NCBI GenBank assembly: GCA_003141525.1
Contig: PLML01000194.1
Location: forward strand, 1 to 36,657
Origin: Bacteroidales bacterium
Lineage (GTDB): Bacteria; Bacteroidota; Bacteroidia; Bacteroidales; VadinHA17
DNA length: 36,657 nucleotides
Direction of reading: 5' to 3'
Shown: positions 15,686 through 24,841 of the stretch, one piece after another
Layout: each line of letters starts with the position of its first letter
How positions within the stretch are numbered: the first letter of the stretch is position 1
Program-made: the position numbers and the translations under genes
Notes under the pieces: model-generated
What the model saw: the letters and a program-made list of their open reading frames with translations, nothing else
Databases searched by the model: none
What the model was told of the DNA's origin: nothing

Positions 15686-16633
15686 CTAATGATTGCAGGT
15701 ATATTCAACAGGTTTTAAAATTATCTGGTTCAGGTTCATGGAGACTAAACGATCGGTCCTTTTATCTATGCATTTTTTACAGCTTGAAAACTGTGCAAGA
15801 TCCCAAACGTCAGCAAATACCCGGCCTGCTTTTAACCCTATTCCATATTCCAGAACCGTTTCAAGAGACTGAATATCAGGTAAACTAAAGTAACCTTTTT
15901 CCATTAGTTCATCCATTGCCCCGTTTCCTGCCCTTACGGGAATAATAATGCAACATTCAATCCCGGCACTGAAGGCGAAGTCGATTGACCTCTCAGCCCA
16001 AAATATACCCTCTGATTCTGATAGAAGGGGAGGTCTGAGCAGAATAAATGCCCTTGAACTTATGCCATTTTTTGTAAGATAGCTGACCGAATTGCTGAAA
16101 TCATCAAGAGTCATTTGCTTATTCAGTTTAAGGAGAATCCATGGATGTACAGTTTCCAGCCCGATAGCAACATGCAAATCAGGCTTCAGCATATTCCTGA
16201 AATTCAGACATTTTTCATTGATCAGCCTCGGATGACTTTCAACGATAACTGTTTCGAAATCTTTAACAAGTGATGCAATTGATTTATAATCTTCTTCAGG
16301 TACTGCCCTTCCGTCAAAGAAGCTTCCGTTGTTATAAAGCTTCAGATGTTTAACGGCAGGCATTTGTTCCAAAGCCCATTCGATCTGGTTTGGAATCGAA
16401 CCAATTGCAACAGATTCATCAGTAGTGTTTTTCCAAAGATCGCACATCAGGCAATGAAAGGGACATTCGCGGTTAGTCAGAAAAATAATTCCTGTATCTT
16501 CAATCTTCCCTGAAATGGTCCGTTCTTTTTCTACCAGCCATCCATAGGGCCTTTGAAGGTCAACAGGATTTTTGTTTCCCCTCCTGGAGACAATCCATTG
16601 GTCATTTATCAGTAATTCAGGATCCTCATTCAT
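15686..16633 (-). CDS. Radical SAM protein of unknown substrate
   Basis: A 315-residue protein started at ATG 16633, which overlaps the stop of the upstream gene by 8 bases; a longer frame exists but would overlap it by about 90. The iron-sulfur motif CxxxCxxC is Cys57, Cys61, Cys64 in RECPFHCLMCDLW. The following NNGSFFDGRAVPEEDY and AIGLETVHPWILLKLNKQMTLDDF match the Elp3/MiaB-like radical SAM barrel with its internal repeat-like glutamate motif. A C-terminal CKKC pair (about 288-291) may bind metal. Expected chemistry is SAM cleavage to a 5'-deoxyadenosyl radical. The tight coupling to an asparagine-synthase-like ligase suggests that they act on one substrate; its identity is unknown. Confidence 0.85.
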   Translation of the reverse strand: MNEDPELLINDQWIVSRRGNKNPVDLQRPYGWLVEKERTISGKIEDTGIIFLTNRECPFHCLMCDLWKNTTDESVAIGSIPNQIEWALEQMPAVKHLKLYNNGSFFDGRAVPEEDYKSIASLVKDFETVIVESHPRLINEKCLNFRNMLKPDLHVAIGLETVHPWILLKLNKQMTLDDFSNSVSYLTKNGISSRAFILLRPPLLSESEGIFWAERSIDFAFSAGIECCIIIPVRAGNGAMDELMEKGYFSLPDIQSLETVLEYGIGLKAGRVFADVWDLAQFSSCKKCIDKRTDRLVSMNLNQIILKPVEYTCNH

Positions 16634-17954
16634 AATTTGAAAGAAACTCTTTCCTGTAGACAATCTCTTTTCCTGGGAAATGCCTGCCAAAGTCCTTATC
16701 AGATGCTGCGCCATGCTGAAATCGTCTTTTCTGAAATACCGGCATTTCTATCCCGGTAACGGTCTTAACTCCCGCAGAAACTATTTGTCCCTTAAGATCA
16801 TACAGTTTCTGATGATCCCAGTTGGTCATGTCGATATATGGTATACCTTCGGAAATTTCTATCACATTTGGCAAAGTGTAAGGACTGAATCCTTCGAAAC
16901 CCATCAGATCACCCGTTGCAAAGGTTCGCATATATCCTCTGCTCAGTCCCCCGGAATATGTTAAAGAATGTTTGATTGATTCCACTCCCCAGCCCTCATG
17001 ATAAAGCATCAGGTTATTCAGCACGCTGCGAATAGTCAATTCAGGATTTTCCTCAATAGGATAGTCTTTCAGATTTTCATCACCGCCATCTCCGTCAATA
17101 ATATATTTCCATTGCGGGTACCGTGAACGGATTCCCTGCAAAAGAGCCAAACTCATTGTTGCGGACTGGATATCAAGAGGTTTATAATCTTCGACCACTT
17201 TTATAGCTTTCTTCCAATCCAATGATGAATAATTCACATCAACGGGTTCGAGGAACAATCCGAGATCCAGTGCATCCAGGAATTTTCTGGCCTGAAGCAA
17301 ATCAGCGCCATCACCGTCAATTGAAAGCGTAAAAGCTTTAAGCCTTGACGGGCTCTCTCCAAGTTGCTTAAGCGCATGGTAGGTAAGCAAGAGGACTGAA
17401 CCACTGTCTATGCCTGCAGAAAAGGTAACTCCTATCGGACCCGATTTGGCACGGAACTGAAGCCACTTTTTTATTTCATTGTACAAAGTTCCTATATATT
17501 TTTCACCAATCCATGCCGGATCCTTGCTTGCCAATTTATTGCGTTCGGGCCTGAAGAATCGTTCATAAACCGGATTTGGATCAGGACAACCCAGAAGTTC
17601 GATTTTTGTTATGTAGTGTGCCGGAGCCATTCTTGTATAGGAGGGATGGAACTGATGATCAAGGCCTTCCTTTTTAAGATAATTATAAATTACATCTATA
17701 CGCTCAGCGATAACAAGCTCGGGACCTCCTGGTCGCTTGGCAATGAAATAACGTACCGGTCTGCCGATTGATCTTGCCATTCTGATTGTTTTACCCTCGA
17801 CTGAGACCAGGCAAAACTGTCCGTCGATTTTTCGCACGGCTTCAACATCACCTGCCCTGACAGTATTAACTGCTTCTTCGTGTGTCATATTATAAATGAC
17901 ATTCTTCTCCGGATTTGTGAGGTCCGTAACATTACTCACGTATTGATTATTCAT
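16626..17954 (-). CDS. Asparagine-synthase-like ATP-dependent amide ligase without the glutaminase Cys
   Basis: A 442-residue protein started at ATG 17954 (MNNQYVSNV); the frame upstream reaches only a TTG. The N-terminal third (about 30-115) looks like a reduced Ntn-type glutaminase domain (KIDGQFCLVSVEG, ARSIGRPVRYF) but there is no Cys at position 2. The synthetase domain has the PP-loop FSAGIDSGS (178-186), FTLSIDG and DGDGGDEN (287-294), all expected for adenylating Asn-synthase-fold enzymes. Without the cysteine it should not use glutamine, so it may use free ammonia or an intramolecular amine, as beta-lactam synthetases and lasso-peptide cyclases do. It overlaps the radical SAM gene by 8 bases. 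The exact product is unknown. Confidence 0.85.
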   Translation of the reverse strand: MNNQYVSNVTDLTNPEKNVIYNMTHEEAVNTVRAGDVEAVRKIDGQFCLVSVEGKTIRMARSIGRPVRYFIAKRPGGPELVIAERIDVIYNYLKKEGLDHQFHPSYTRMAPAHYITKIELLGCPDPNPVYERFFRPERNKLASKDPAWIGEKYIGTLYNEIKKWLQFRAKSGPIGVTFSAGIDSGSVLLLTYHALKQLGESPSRLKAFTLSIDGDGADLLQARKFLDALDLGLFLEPVDVNYSSLDWKKAIKVVEDYKPLDIQSATMSLALLQGIRSRYPQWKYIIDGDGGDENLKDYPIEENPELTIRSVLNNLMLYHEGWGVESIKHSLTYSGGLSRGYMRTFATGDLMGFEGFSPYTLPNVIEISEGIPYIDMTNWDHQKLYDLKGQIVSAGVKTVTGIEMPVFQKRRFQHGAASDKDFGRHFPGKEIVYRKEFLSNYE

Positions 17955-17996
17955 ATCATTGATTTTTAATTGTTTTATTAGTTTCAATTGCAAGGT

Positions 17997-18025
17997 GTAG
18001 AGACGCCCAAATTGGGCATCTCTAC
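17997..18025. repeat. Near-perfect hairpin between the FG-GAP/ASPIC and ligase genes
   Basis: GTAGAGA-C-GCCCAA pairs with TTGGGC-A-TCTCTAC across one mismatch, a 14-base stem with almost no loop. It begins directly after the stop codon of the FG-GAP/ASPIC gene and lies 42 bases before the ligase ATG. Palindromes of this GTAGAGACGC type recur in many bacterial genomes. Here it may protect or partially terminate the mRNA. Confidence 0.75.
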
Positions 18026-19693
18026 CTATTTCATTATAATTCCTTCGCCTTCCAGTATTGTAATATAACGATCTGGTTCAATTTTATTATATGCCTCCTT
18101 TTTACCATCAGACCAGCTGATCTCAAGAAGGTCGATCTTTTTTTGCTGACCCAGTCCGAAATGTACCCTGGGATCGTTGTTTGAGAGATAGCTGGTTGCC
18201 CATTGATTAACCATAACCTGCTTTTTCCCGCCTGCTGTAAGAGTCACTTTTGCACCAATTGCAGAAGCCGGCCCGTTTTTTCCTTTAAGAGTCAATCCGA
18301 GCCAATGATTTCTGTTTCCTCCATCATTTCTCAGAAGTGCAGGTGTTCCATTCTTGTCGAGATGAGAAATAATAATATCGAGATCTCCGTCATTATCAAA
18401 ATCCCAGACAGCTAGAGCCCTGCCTGAACGCTTGGTTGAGAAATAGGCACCATGCTCTTTTCCAACATTCTTAAAATGCCCTTTTCCATCATTTTCCAGC
18501 AATAACGGATATTGAGGGATAAGTTCTTCAGCGGTTCCATTTGCAGCCACTATATCCAGGTCACCATCGTTATCGTAATCAAAAAGCTGTGCACCCCAGC
18601 TACCTTTACCCGCCATAGCTGCTGCAACACCACTTTCCTCGGTAATATCAACAAACAATCCATTGCCCATGTTTTTATAAAGGGCTCCATAATCCAGATC
18701 GGATACAAGGATATCAATCAATCCATCTCCATCAATATCACCTATAGATCCATGCATTGAACCGGTACCTATTCCCTGGCTGTTTGCTGCAACACCGCTT
18801 TGCACTCCAACTTCCTTATAAACTCCGTTATCATTTCTGAAAAGGAAATTCAGTTGATGATCATTGGCCTGAAAGATATCAAGGTTACCATCGTCATTAT
18901 AATCGAATACTGTTAAACCCATGCATTTTGAATCGGGATAATAGAGATTGTTTTTCCGGGTGACATCAATAAATTTTCCATCGGGTTGCTGCTCATACAG
19001 TATCGATGCCTGGCCATTGTACTCTGTAGGACTGGGCATCATTCCGGGTGTTGCCGGTGAAACATAGGCAGGGTCGAATGCCAGAAAGTTGCCAACCATA
19101 GCATCCAGTCTTCCATCGAGGTTATAATCCCAGAAAGCGACCCCGATACTCCATTTTGTAAATCCGTTTAACTTGTCAGGTCCGCTCAGCCCCAGTGAAG
19201 CCGTAATGTCAGTGAATGTTCCGTTGCCGTTGTTATGGTAGAAAATATTCGGGCCATAATTCAAAACATAAAGGTCCTGATAACCATCATTGTCGAGATC
19301 AATGGCACCTGCAGCCATGCTCCATTGGTGACCGCCCACTCCGGCGATTTCTGAGACTTCCGTAAAAGTTCCGTCACCGTTGTTTCGGTACAGCTCGTTA
19401 TGTGAATTCTTATATATTTTCCCTTCAGGATCTGATATGCCTTCCAGGTAGGTTCCATTCATAAGATAAAGATCCATGAAACCATCATTGTTGTAATCAA
19501 ACACGGTAATCCCTGAACCACTGCTCTCCAGAATGTTTTTATATGTGTTATCCCCAAAAGTATATTTGAAAGTAATTCCTGCCTTTTTTGTTATATCTGT
19601 GAAAGTCACATTATTTTTCTGAGCTGAAGACTCAAAAGTTACCAATATCAGCGAGAACAAACATAACAAATCAGTAAACTTCATTTTCATCAT
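18026..19693 (-). CDS. Exported FG-GAP/VCBS beta-propeller with ASPIC/UnbV domain (CRTAC1-like)
   Basis: A 555-residue protein from ATG 19693 (further ATGs at 19690 and 19684 are possible). The signal peptide ends near SSAQ (about 25) without a lipobox, so it is probably periplasmic or secreted. Multiple FG-GAP blades carry Ca-binding DxDxDG-type loops (FDYNNDGFMDLYLMNG, IDLDNDGYQDLYVLNYG, FDYDNDGDLDIVAANG, WDFDNDGDLDIIISH). The C-terminus has the ASPIC/UnbV domain (about 475-545: GAKVTLTAGGKKQ, then DPRVHFGLGQ and EISWSDGK). The family resembles cartilage acidic protein 1; its bacterial function is unknown. It is the second FG-GAP gene in a row here. Confidence 0.9.
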   Translation of the reverse strand: MMKMKFTDLLCLFSLILVTFESSAQKNNVTFTDITKKAGITFKYTFGDNTYKNILESSGSGITVFDYNNDGFMDLYLMNGTYLEGISDPEGKIYKNSHNELYRNNGDGTFTEVSEIAGVGGHQWSMAAGAIDLDNDGYQDLYVLNYGPNIFYHNNGNGTFTDITASLGLSGPDKLNGFTKWSIGVAFWDYNLDGRLDAMVGNFLAFDPAYVSPATPGMMPSPTEYNGQASILYEQQPDGKFIDVTRKNNLYYPDSKCMGLTVFDYNDDGNLDIFQANDHQLNFLFRNDNGVYKEVGVQSGVAANSQGIGTGSMHGSIGDIDGDGLIDILVSDLDYGALYKNMGNGLFVDITEESGVAAAMAGKGSWGAQLFDYDNDGDLDIVAANGTAEELIPQYPLLLENDGKGHFKNVGKEHGAYFSTKRSGRALAVWDFDNDGDLDIIISHLDKNGTPALLRNDGGNRNHWLGLTLKGKNGPASAIGAKVTLTAGGKKQVMVNQWATSYLSNNDPRVHFGLGQQKKIDLLEISWSDGKKEAYNKIEPDRYITILEGEGIIMK

Positions 19694-19900
19694 TTATTAG
19701 GTATCTCTTTTATTTGAAATAACGTTTCTGACTTAAGAAAACCATTTAACCGCAAAGGTCGCAAAGATCAATTTGCCCCCCAACCCCCCTAAAGGGGGGC
19801 TAATTTCTGCACTCAAGTTTAATTCTACTTGACTACACAATTTAGTCCCCCTTCAGGGGGAAGTCCCACTTCAGCGGGACAGGGGGCGTAATAATTGGTC
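19694..19900. repeat. Spacer with C/G-run palindromes
   Basis: This 207-base gap separates two codirectional genes. It holds an AAAGGTCGCAAAG word phrase (19753-19766) and three palindromes: CCCCCC (19784-19789) against GGGGGG (19794-19799), TCCCCC (19846-19851) against GGGGGA (19856-19861), and GTCCC (19863-19867) against GGGAC (19876-19880). The same C/G-run type recurs at 34389-34442. They may terminate or attenuate transcription from the upstream 1,185-residue gene. No coding frame is evident. Confidence 0.7.
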
Positions 19901-22900
19901 TTATTTTTTAATTGCATTACGAAAATCATCTGATGTTACAACTCTTGTGTTATATTCCTTAATATACTTCTGAAGTTCAGGATCTTTCGGATAAGAATCA
20001 TTTACAGAAGGAGGATAACTTTTCATTCCGTGGAACGGAAGGGGTAAAACACTGTTCCCAGATGCCGTGTTCAGATCGCCATCCTTTACCCAGCCTACAC
20101 AATGGATAAGGAAATCTCTTTTCCATCCGCTTTTTAATTCCGGTAATACTTTAGAATCAAAGTCAATAGATGTTTCATCACCTGCATTTGAGATAATATA
20201 TTTGTTATCCGATTCTGTAAGGAGAGGCAATACATCACCATAACGTGTATAATTCCCTGACAAGTCGCGCCATTTTTTATTTTTATCTGCGGCGGAATAA
20301 TCAAACCAGTGAGGGCCATACCGGCCGCCTTTTCTGTAGCTGTGTGAAAATCCCCTGTAATGCAAATCTGCGGAAACCGGATTAAGCACAGTCGAAATTA
20401 CCGGACCATTTGAAACATTATCGGAAAAGAATATATAATCCCAGTAAATCTCCATATTTGTCCTGATCCTGATCCTGTGATCCCCTGACAGGAATTTGCC
20501 TGAAAGATCTGCAATTACTGTTTTATCTTTTCCCATTGGAAAACCAAGATTTTCAATTACTGTTTCCCATTCACCCTTTCTATTAATTACCTGCACAAAA
20601 GGCCGTATCACTTTCAGATCGGAGGATTGTGAAAGAGCAACGTTAATACTGGCATCGGTTGGAAATATCCAGCCATTCAGAAACAGGAAAAGGTTTTTGC
20701 TTTTTCCCACATCGCCCGGGTCAAGAATCAGGTCGTGCATTTCCGTAACTCCCTGGTATTTATCAGGATTAAAATCAGAAAGATATTTATCGTCTTTCTC
20801 AGCAATAAATGAGAGAACGTCGTTTCCCTGAGAATCTTTTGCACTTACCGGTATATGCTTTTCCTTAACCTGGAATAGCTTATTACCGGGGAAGGGCGGG
20901 GCAGAAAACTGTTCAGGAACGAAAACGTCAATTGAATCAGGATGATCTACGGCAACCAGTTGCACCTGATCGAAGAACATTGTCTCCCAAAGTTCCGATG
21001 TCAACTGAATGGAATACAATCCATTTTTCGGTTTCAATAATTCGCCGGGGATCTTTAAATAATCATCAGATGCATCGGGGAATGCGTACGCTGTATTGCC
21101 TCCCATAATCCCAAGCGGCATCCCGAGGGCGCTTCTCCACATAACATCCTTTACAAATACAAATCCATTGCCATCCCAGGTGAAGAGAAACGGACATGAT
21201 CCCTTCAGTGTCTGTGCCTCAATCAGTGCCTGATCGGTACCAGGTGAAAATATATTCTGTGGTACCCCATTTGTCCATGTGATTCTTATCACATCAGCTT
21301 TTGCCCGGTTTCCCAGCCCGAAATGAACGGCAGGATCAGTCACTACCATTGACTGGTAAAGATCACCTGACCGGATTTCCACTTTTGCTCCGATCCCAAA
21401 ATGATTATTTTTAGCGCTTCCTGCTCTTAACCCTACAAGCTTCATTGTTACATAATGGTTCAAATTTCCACCATCATTCCGTAAAAGAGTAACGCCACCA
21501 TTTAATCCTGCAATCACTATATCAATATCGCCGTCATTATTATAATCAAATAAAGCTATCTGGTTTCCTGATTTGGGTTCTTCCGGCAAAAGTCTGGAGA
21601 CATCTTCAAAATTTCCTTTCCCGTCATTATGATAAAGGAGCACTCCGCGACCGCCTTTCTCTTCTGATTCACCTGCAATAATAAGATCCTGATATCCATC
21701 ATTGTCAAAATCAAAAAACCTGGCATCATAAGCTTTCACGTGCTGCATTGCAGAGAACATCTCTTTTGAATTTTTTACGAGTTCAAAACTGCCATTGCCC
21801 TTATTCCGGAACAGTTCATAGTTACCTCCATTAACTGATGTAATGAAAAGGTCAGGAAATCCGTCATTATTATAATCTCCAACGGCCACTGCTACGGACC
21901 CTCCATTACTTTTCAGACCGCTTTCTTCGGTAATATCCTTAAAGAAACCCTGTCGCTGATTTGAAAATAAGGTATTGCTTGCACTCTCATTTACTACAAA
22001 CAGGTCAATGTCCCCATCGTCATCAAAATCTGCAAAAGCTGCTTCACGGCTATTTGCATTCTTACACGACATTCCCATTTTTTCTGCCTGTTCCTGAAAA
22101 GTGCCATCGCCATTATTCCTGAACATCAGATTTGAATTAGATCTTGTTTCATATAAGTCAAGATCTCCATCATGGTCCATATCGAAGAATAAGGCTCTGT
22201 TTCCCCCGGTTTTGCTGCCAACCTGTACTTTGTCAGTGACATTTTCAAAAACTCCTTTTCCGGCATTTCTGTATAATATATCACCGCCTTCTCTTACAAT
22301 AAAAAGGTCGAGAAATCCATCGTTGTCGTAATCAGCAAATGCAGCCGATGATTCCTTACCCGAATGCTTTATTCCGGCTTCTTCTGAAACATCTTTAAAC
22401 CTGCCCATATCATTGTTAAGGAGGTAGTGCTTATAAGTGGAAGATGCCTGATCGTAGCTTCCCACATAGAGATCCACATCTCCGTCACCATCATAATCAG
22501 CTGCTTCAACATGAGTGGAATAGCGGAATTCTGTATTTTTATCATCAATATTAGCCGGGATAATGTTCAAACCGGCAGATGCAGTTGCGTCGGTAAATTT
22601 AATTGCATCCAGAATTGATTTATTCTCTCCCGAAGAAGAAGTTGGTTGCTGATCATAAGTAATCAGCGGGAAACCGATCAACGATCCGCCAGGCCCTTTC
22701 AGGTCCATAATACCTGCCTGATATGGTGAGGTGACCTTAAGATAATTATGGAAAATTGTGAATTGTACAATCGCATTTTCTTTATCAGGTTTTTTCAGTA
22801 ATGCGAGGGTTTTATTGTAATAATCAATGGCTTCCTTAGGAAATTCCGGAAATTGCTTATGAATAATTTCTAATTGTTCAGTCGCTTTATCAGTCTCTCC

Positions 22901-23458
22901 GTTATGTATGTATATCTCGGTAAGACTAAGTCGTGGCACAAGATTCTCCGGAGCTTTTTCAACCAGCTGAAGCAGGAAATTCTTCCGTTGTTGCTGGGAT
23001 TCAGCATCGCTTGCTGCAGAATATAATTCAGTAAGATCATATAGTATTTTAATATGGTCAGGGGCAAATTTAAGAGCATCTTTAAGTTCTGAAATAGCTT
23101 TTTCACGTTCATCATTCATCTGATAAACCGTAGCCAGCAATAATCTGATATCAGGATCTTTCGGATCAATTTTTATTGCTTCAAAGAGCTGTTTTTTTGC
23201 TTCAGGATATTTACCCATTCTTAAGTAGGCCAATCCAAGGTTTGCATATCCAAGTTTTTCATGTGGTGCAAGTTTGATGAACTTTAGAAATTCTTTTTCA
23301 GCTTCGTCAAGTTTAAACTCTTCAAGATATGCAAGACCCATGGTTTGGGTCGTCATCAATTCAACTGATTTTTGTTTGCTGTCTTTTGCACTTTCCCTGC
23401 AGCTGAATAGAAAAGAGGAGCAAAGTGCAATTAGTAATAAAATGTTATATTTCTTCAT
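19901..23458 (-). CDS. Giant TPR-FG-GAP-ASPIC lipoprotein with a large unassigned C-terminal domain
   Basis: A 1,185-residue protein started at ATG 23458 (MKKYNILLL), which gives a clean lipoprotein signal with lipobox LFSC (Cys20). Order of parts: tetratricopeptide repeats (about 30-230; AYLEEFKLDEAEKEFLKFI, ANLGLAYLRMGKYPEAKKQL), then FG-GAP/VCBS blades (about 310-660, with many DGDGDVDLYVG-type Ca loops), then an ASPIC/UnbV module (about 680-745), then about 430 residues starting near CPFLFTWDGNGFVFVKDVMW that match no domain I can name. Expected location is the outer-membrane surface or periplasm. It is preceded by a 238-base repeat-rich gap, so it may have its own transcript. A binding or scaffold role is a guess. 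Confidence 0.9.
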   Translation of the reverse strand: MKKYNILLLIALCSSFLFSCRESAKDSKQKSVELMTTQTMGLAYLEEFKLDEAEKEFLKFIKLAPHEKLGYANLGLAYLRMGKYPEAKKQLFEAIKIDPKDPDIRLLLATVYQMNDEREKAISELKDALKFAPDHIKILYDLTELYSAASDAESQQQRKNFLLQLVEKAPENLVPRLSLTEIYIHNGETDKATEQLEIIHKQFPEFPKEAIDYYNKTLALLKKPDKENAIVQFTIFHNYLKVTSPYQAGIMDLKGPGGSLIGFPLITYDQQPTSSSGENKSILDAIKFTDATASAGLNIIPANIDDKNTEFRYSTHVEAADYDGDGDVDLYVGSYDQASSTYKHYLLNNDMGRFKDVSEEAGIKHSGKESSAAFADYDNDGFLDLFIVREGGDILYRNAGKGVFENVTDKVQVGSKTGGNRALFFDMDHDGDLDLYETRSNSNLMFRNNGDGTFQEQAEKMGMSCKNANSREAAFADFDDDGDIDLFVVNESASNTLFSNQRQGFFKDITEESGLKSNGGSVAVAVGDYNNDGFPDLFITSVNGGNYELFRNKGNGSFELVKNSKEMFSAMQHVKAYDARFFDFDNDGYQDLIIAGESEEKGGRGVLLYHNDGKGNFEDVSRLLPEEPKSGNQIALFDYNNDGDIDIVIAGLNGGVTLLRNDGGNLNHYVTMKLVGLRAGSAKNNHFGIGAKVEIRSGDLYQSMVVTDPAVHFGLGNRAKADVIRITWTNGVPQNIFSPGTDQALIEAQTLKGSCPFLFTWDGNGFVFVKDVMWRSALGMPLGIMGGNTAYAFPDASDDYLKIPGELLKPKNGLYSIQLTSELWETMFFDQVQLVAVDHPDSIDVFVPEQFSAPPFPGNKLFQVKEKHIPVSAKDSQGNDVLSFIAEKDDKYLSDFNPDKYQGVTEMHDLILDPGDVGKSKNLFLFLNGWIFPTDASINVALSQSSDLKVIRPFVQVINRKGEWETVIENLGFPMGKDKTVIADLSGKFLSGDHRIRIRTNMEIYWDYIFFSDNVSNGPVISTVLNPVSADLHYRGFSHSYRKGGRYGPHWFDYSAADKNKKWRDLSGNYTRYGDVLPLLTESDNKYIISNAGDETSIDFDSKVLPELKSGWKRDFLIHCVGWVKDGDLNTASGNSVLPLPFHGMKSYPPSVNDSYPKDPELQKYIKEYNTRVVTSDDFRNAIKK

Positions 23459-23530
23459 TATAATCAAGTTTTTTAAAGACAACATTGTTATTCTATGCTT
23501 TCTGAAATGGCCTTGTTTGTTCGCTTTTTT

Positions 23531-23631
23531 ACTTTGTGTTCCTTTGTGATGTACTTAGTGTTCTTTGTGGTTCAATGAATTACAATTTACCACAAAGGTA
23601 CAAGAAGGTTTTCACTAAGGTACACAAAGGG
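23531..23631. repeat. Second copy of the CCTTTGTG / CACAAAGG word-repeat element
   Basis: CTTTGTG, CCTTTGTG and TTCTTTGTGG phrases (23532-23570) face CCACAAAGG, CACTAAGG and ACACAAAGG (23590-23630). The 22 bases at 23588-23609 match 15621-15642 at all but one position. It lies in the 238-base gap upstream of the TPR-FG-GAP gene. Minus-strand TACCTTTG (23600-23593), with TTTG 24 bases further upstream, could act as a promoter for that gene, although the spacing is slightly long. Confidence 0.8.
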
Positions 23632-23696
23632 CTAATGGGACATACTGTTTGTTCATTGCATCAAAATTAAGAAATAAAAGGAACTTAAACCTGGGT

Positions 23697-24821
23697 TTAC
23701 CTCTCAACCATAACCGGAACACCATTTTTTATCTCTATCAGACCGGGAGTACCCATACGTTTTCCTTTATCATCAAACTGAATTAATCCGGTGACACCTT
23801 CATATTGTATCTTTGTAAGAGCCTTTTGAATGTTTTCGCGATCAAGGCCTGCATTTCTGATGGCTTCAATTAGCAAATTAATGCCATCAAATGAATATGC
23901 TGCAACCGCACCCGGCAATTTACCATAGGTTTTATGAAACTCCTCCCGGAAGGCCAGGCCCTTTGATCCCGAAAAGTTTCCCGGGGAAATCAGTATAACA
24001 TTCTCATAATATTTCATGTCCTGACCTGAAATTTCATTTTCATCAAGAAGAGACAGGGATCCAAATACTGATTGGTTCATTTTCCTTTCCCTCAATTGAT
24101 TAATTAGTCTAATCGAAGCCGAAGGTTTTCCAAACAGAATAATACCTCTGACATCAGCACTTTTAATCTGATCAATTAAACCATTAAAATCCTGAGCTTG
24201 ATTATCATAGAATAGCTGTACCGGATCTGCTTTACCTGAAAGTTTTATTTTTTTCAAATAGTTTTCCAGCGCCATTTTTGAATCATAATCATTATCTGAG
24301 ACGGCTGCTATTTTAGTTAATTGTCTTTTATTATAGATTTCTTCAATAAGAGCATCAGCCTGCTGAAGGTCGGTTGGTACACAGCTGAAATACCACGGTA
24401 CAAAAGCCTGTGCAAGGGTAGGATCACTTGCCCATGCTGATAAAAATACTATCCTTGCCTTGGTAGTAACCTGTTCAACAAGGTGAGCATTTCTCCCGTC
24501 GGGGGAACCCATTAATGCCCGGACATTTTCTTCAAATATAAGGTTAACGGCTTCCCTGGAGCCAGTGCCCCAGGGGCCTTCCATAGAGCGCACAACTAGC
24601 TGAAAAGGTTTACCATTAAACCCTCCTTTTTCGTTGGCTTTGCGTATTGCCAATTCAGCTCCGTGTCTTGCAGCCAGGGAGTTATTATCAGGGATTAACA
24701 GTCCTATTTTTACTGTCTTATCTGACCCATCCGGATTTTGGATGGTTAGTATGTCCGGGATTATAAATCCCGGTAAGGCTGATATCAGGCATGCCGGTAA
24801 TAATAGTTTCAGTAATTTCAT
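23697..24821 (-). CDS. Periplasmic substrate-binding protein, Peripla_BP_6 / LivK-like (second copy)
   Basis: A 374-residue protein starting at ATG 24821 with a signal peptide (about 1-24). The type I periplasmic-binding fold is recognisable: KIGLLIPDNNSLAARHGAELAIRKANEKGG (about 37-66), then GSPDGRNAHLVEQ and VAAYSFDGINLLIEAI near the C-terminus. The family binds branched-chain amino acids, amides/urea or aromatic acids for ABC importers. No permease or ATPase gene is present anywhere in the window. It is the last gene of the tight eight-gene run, starting 20 bases after DAHP synthase, and is a distant paralogue of the protein encoded at 25743-27053. The ligand is unknown; a sensory role is possible. 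Confidence 0.85.
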   Translation of the reverse strand: MKLLKLLLPACLISALPGFIIPDILTIQNPDGSDKTVKIGLLIPDNNSLAARHGAELAIRKANEKGGFNGKPFQLVVRSMEGPWGTGSREAVNLIFEENVRALMGSPDGRNAHLVEQVTTKARIVFLSAWASDPTLAQAFVPWYFSCVPTDLQQADALIEEIYNKRQLTKIAAVSDNDYDSKMALENYLKKIKLSGKADPVQLFYDNQAQDFNGLIDQIKSADVRGIILFGKPSASIRLINQLRERKMNQSVFGSLSLLDENEISGQDMKYYENVILISPGNFSGSKGLAFREEFHKTYGKLPGAVAAYSFDGINLLIEAIRNAGLDRENIQKALTKIQYEGVTGLIQFDDKGKRMGTPGLIEIKNGVPVMVER

Positions 24822-24841
24822 TGAACGACCTCACAATGTCT

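Noticed and set aside
15530-15718. Small 62-codon frame after truA
   Set aside because: It is a translation of the CCTTTGTG/CACAAAGG repeat and overlaps the end of the radical SAM gene; no ribosome-binding site or conserved motif.
15686-18025. Lasso-peptide or other RiPP cluster with a precursor peptide
   Set aside because: I found no small leader-core peptide gene in the gaps at 15528-15685, 17955-18025 or 19694-19900; these hold repeats and palindromes. The two enzymes are reported without claiming a precursor.
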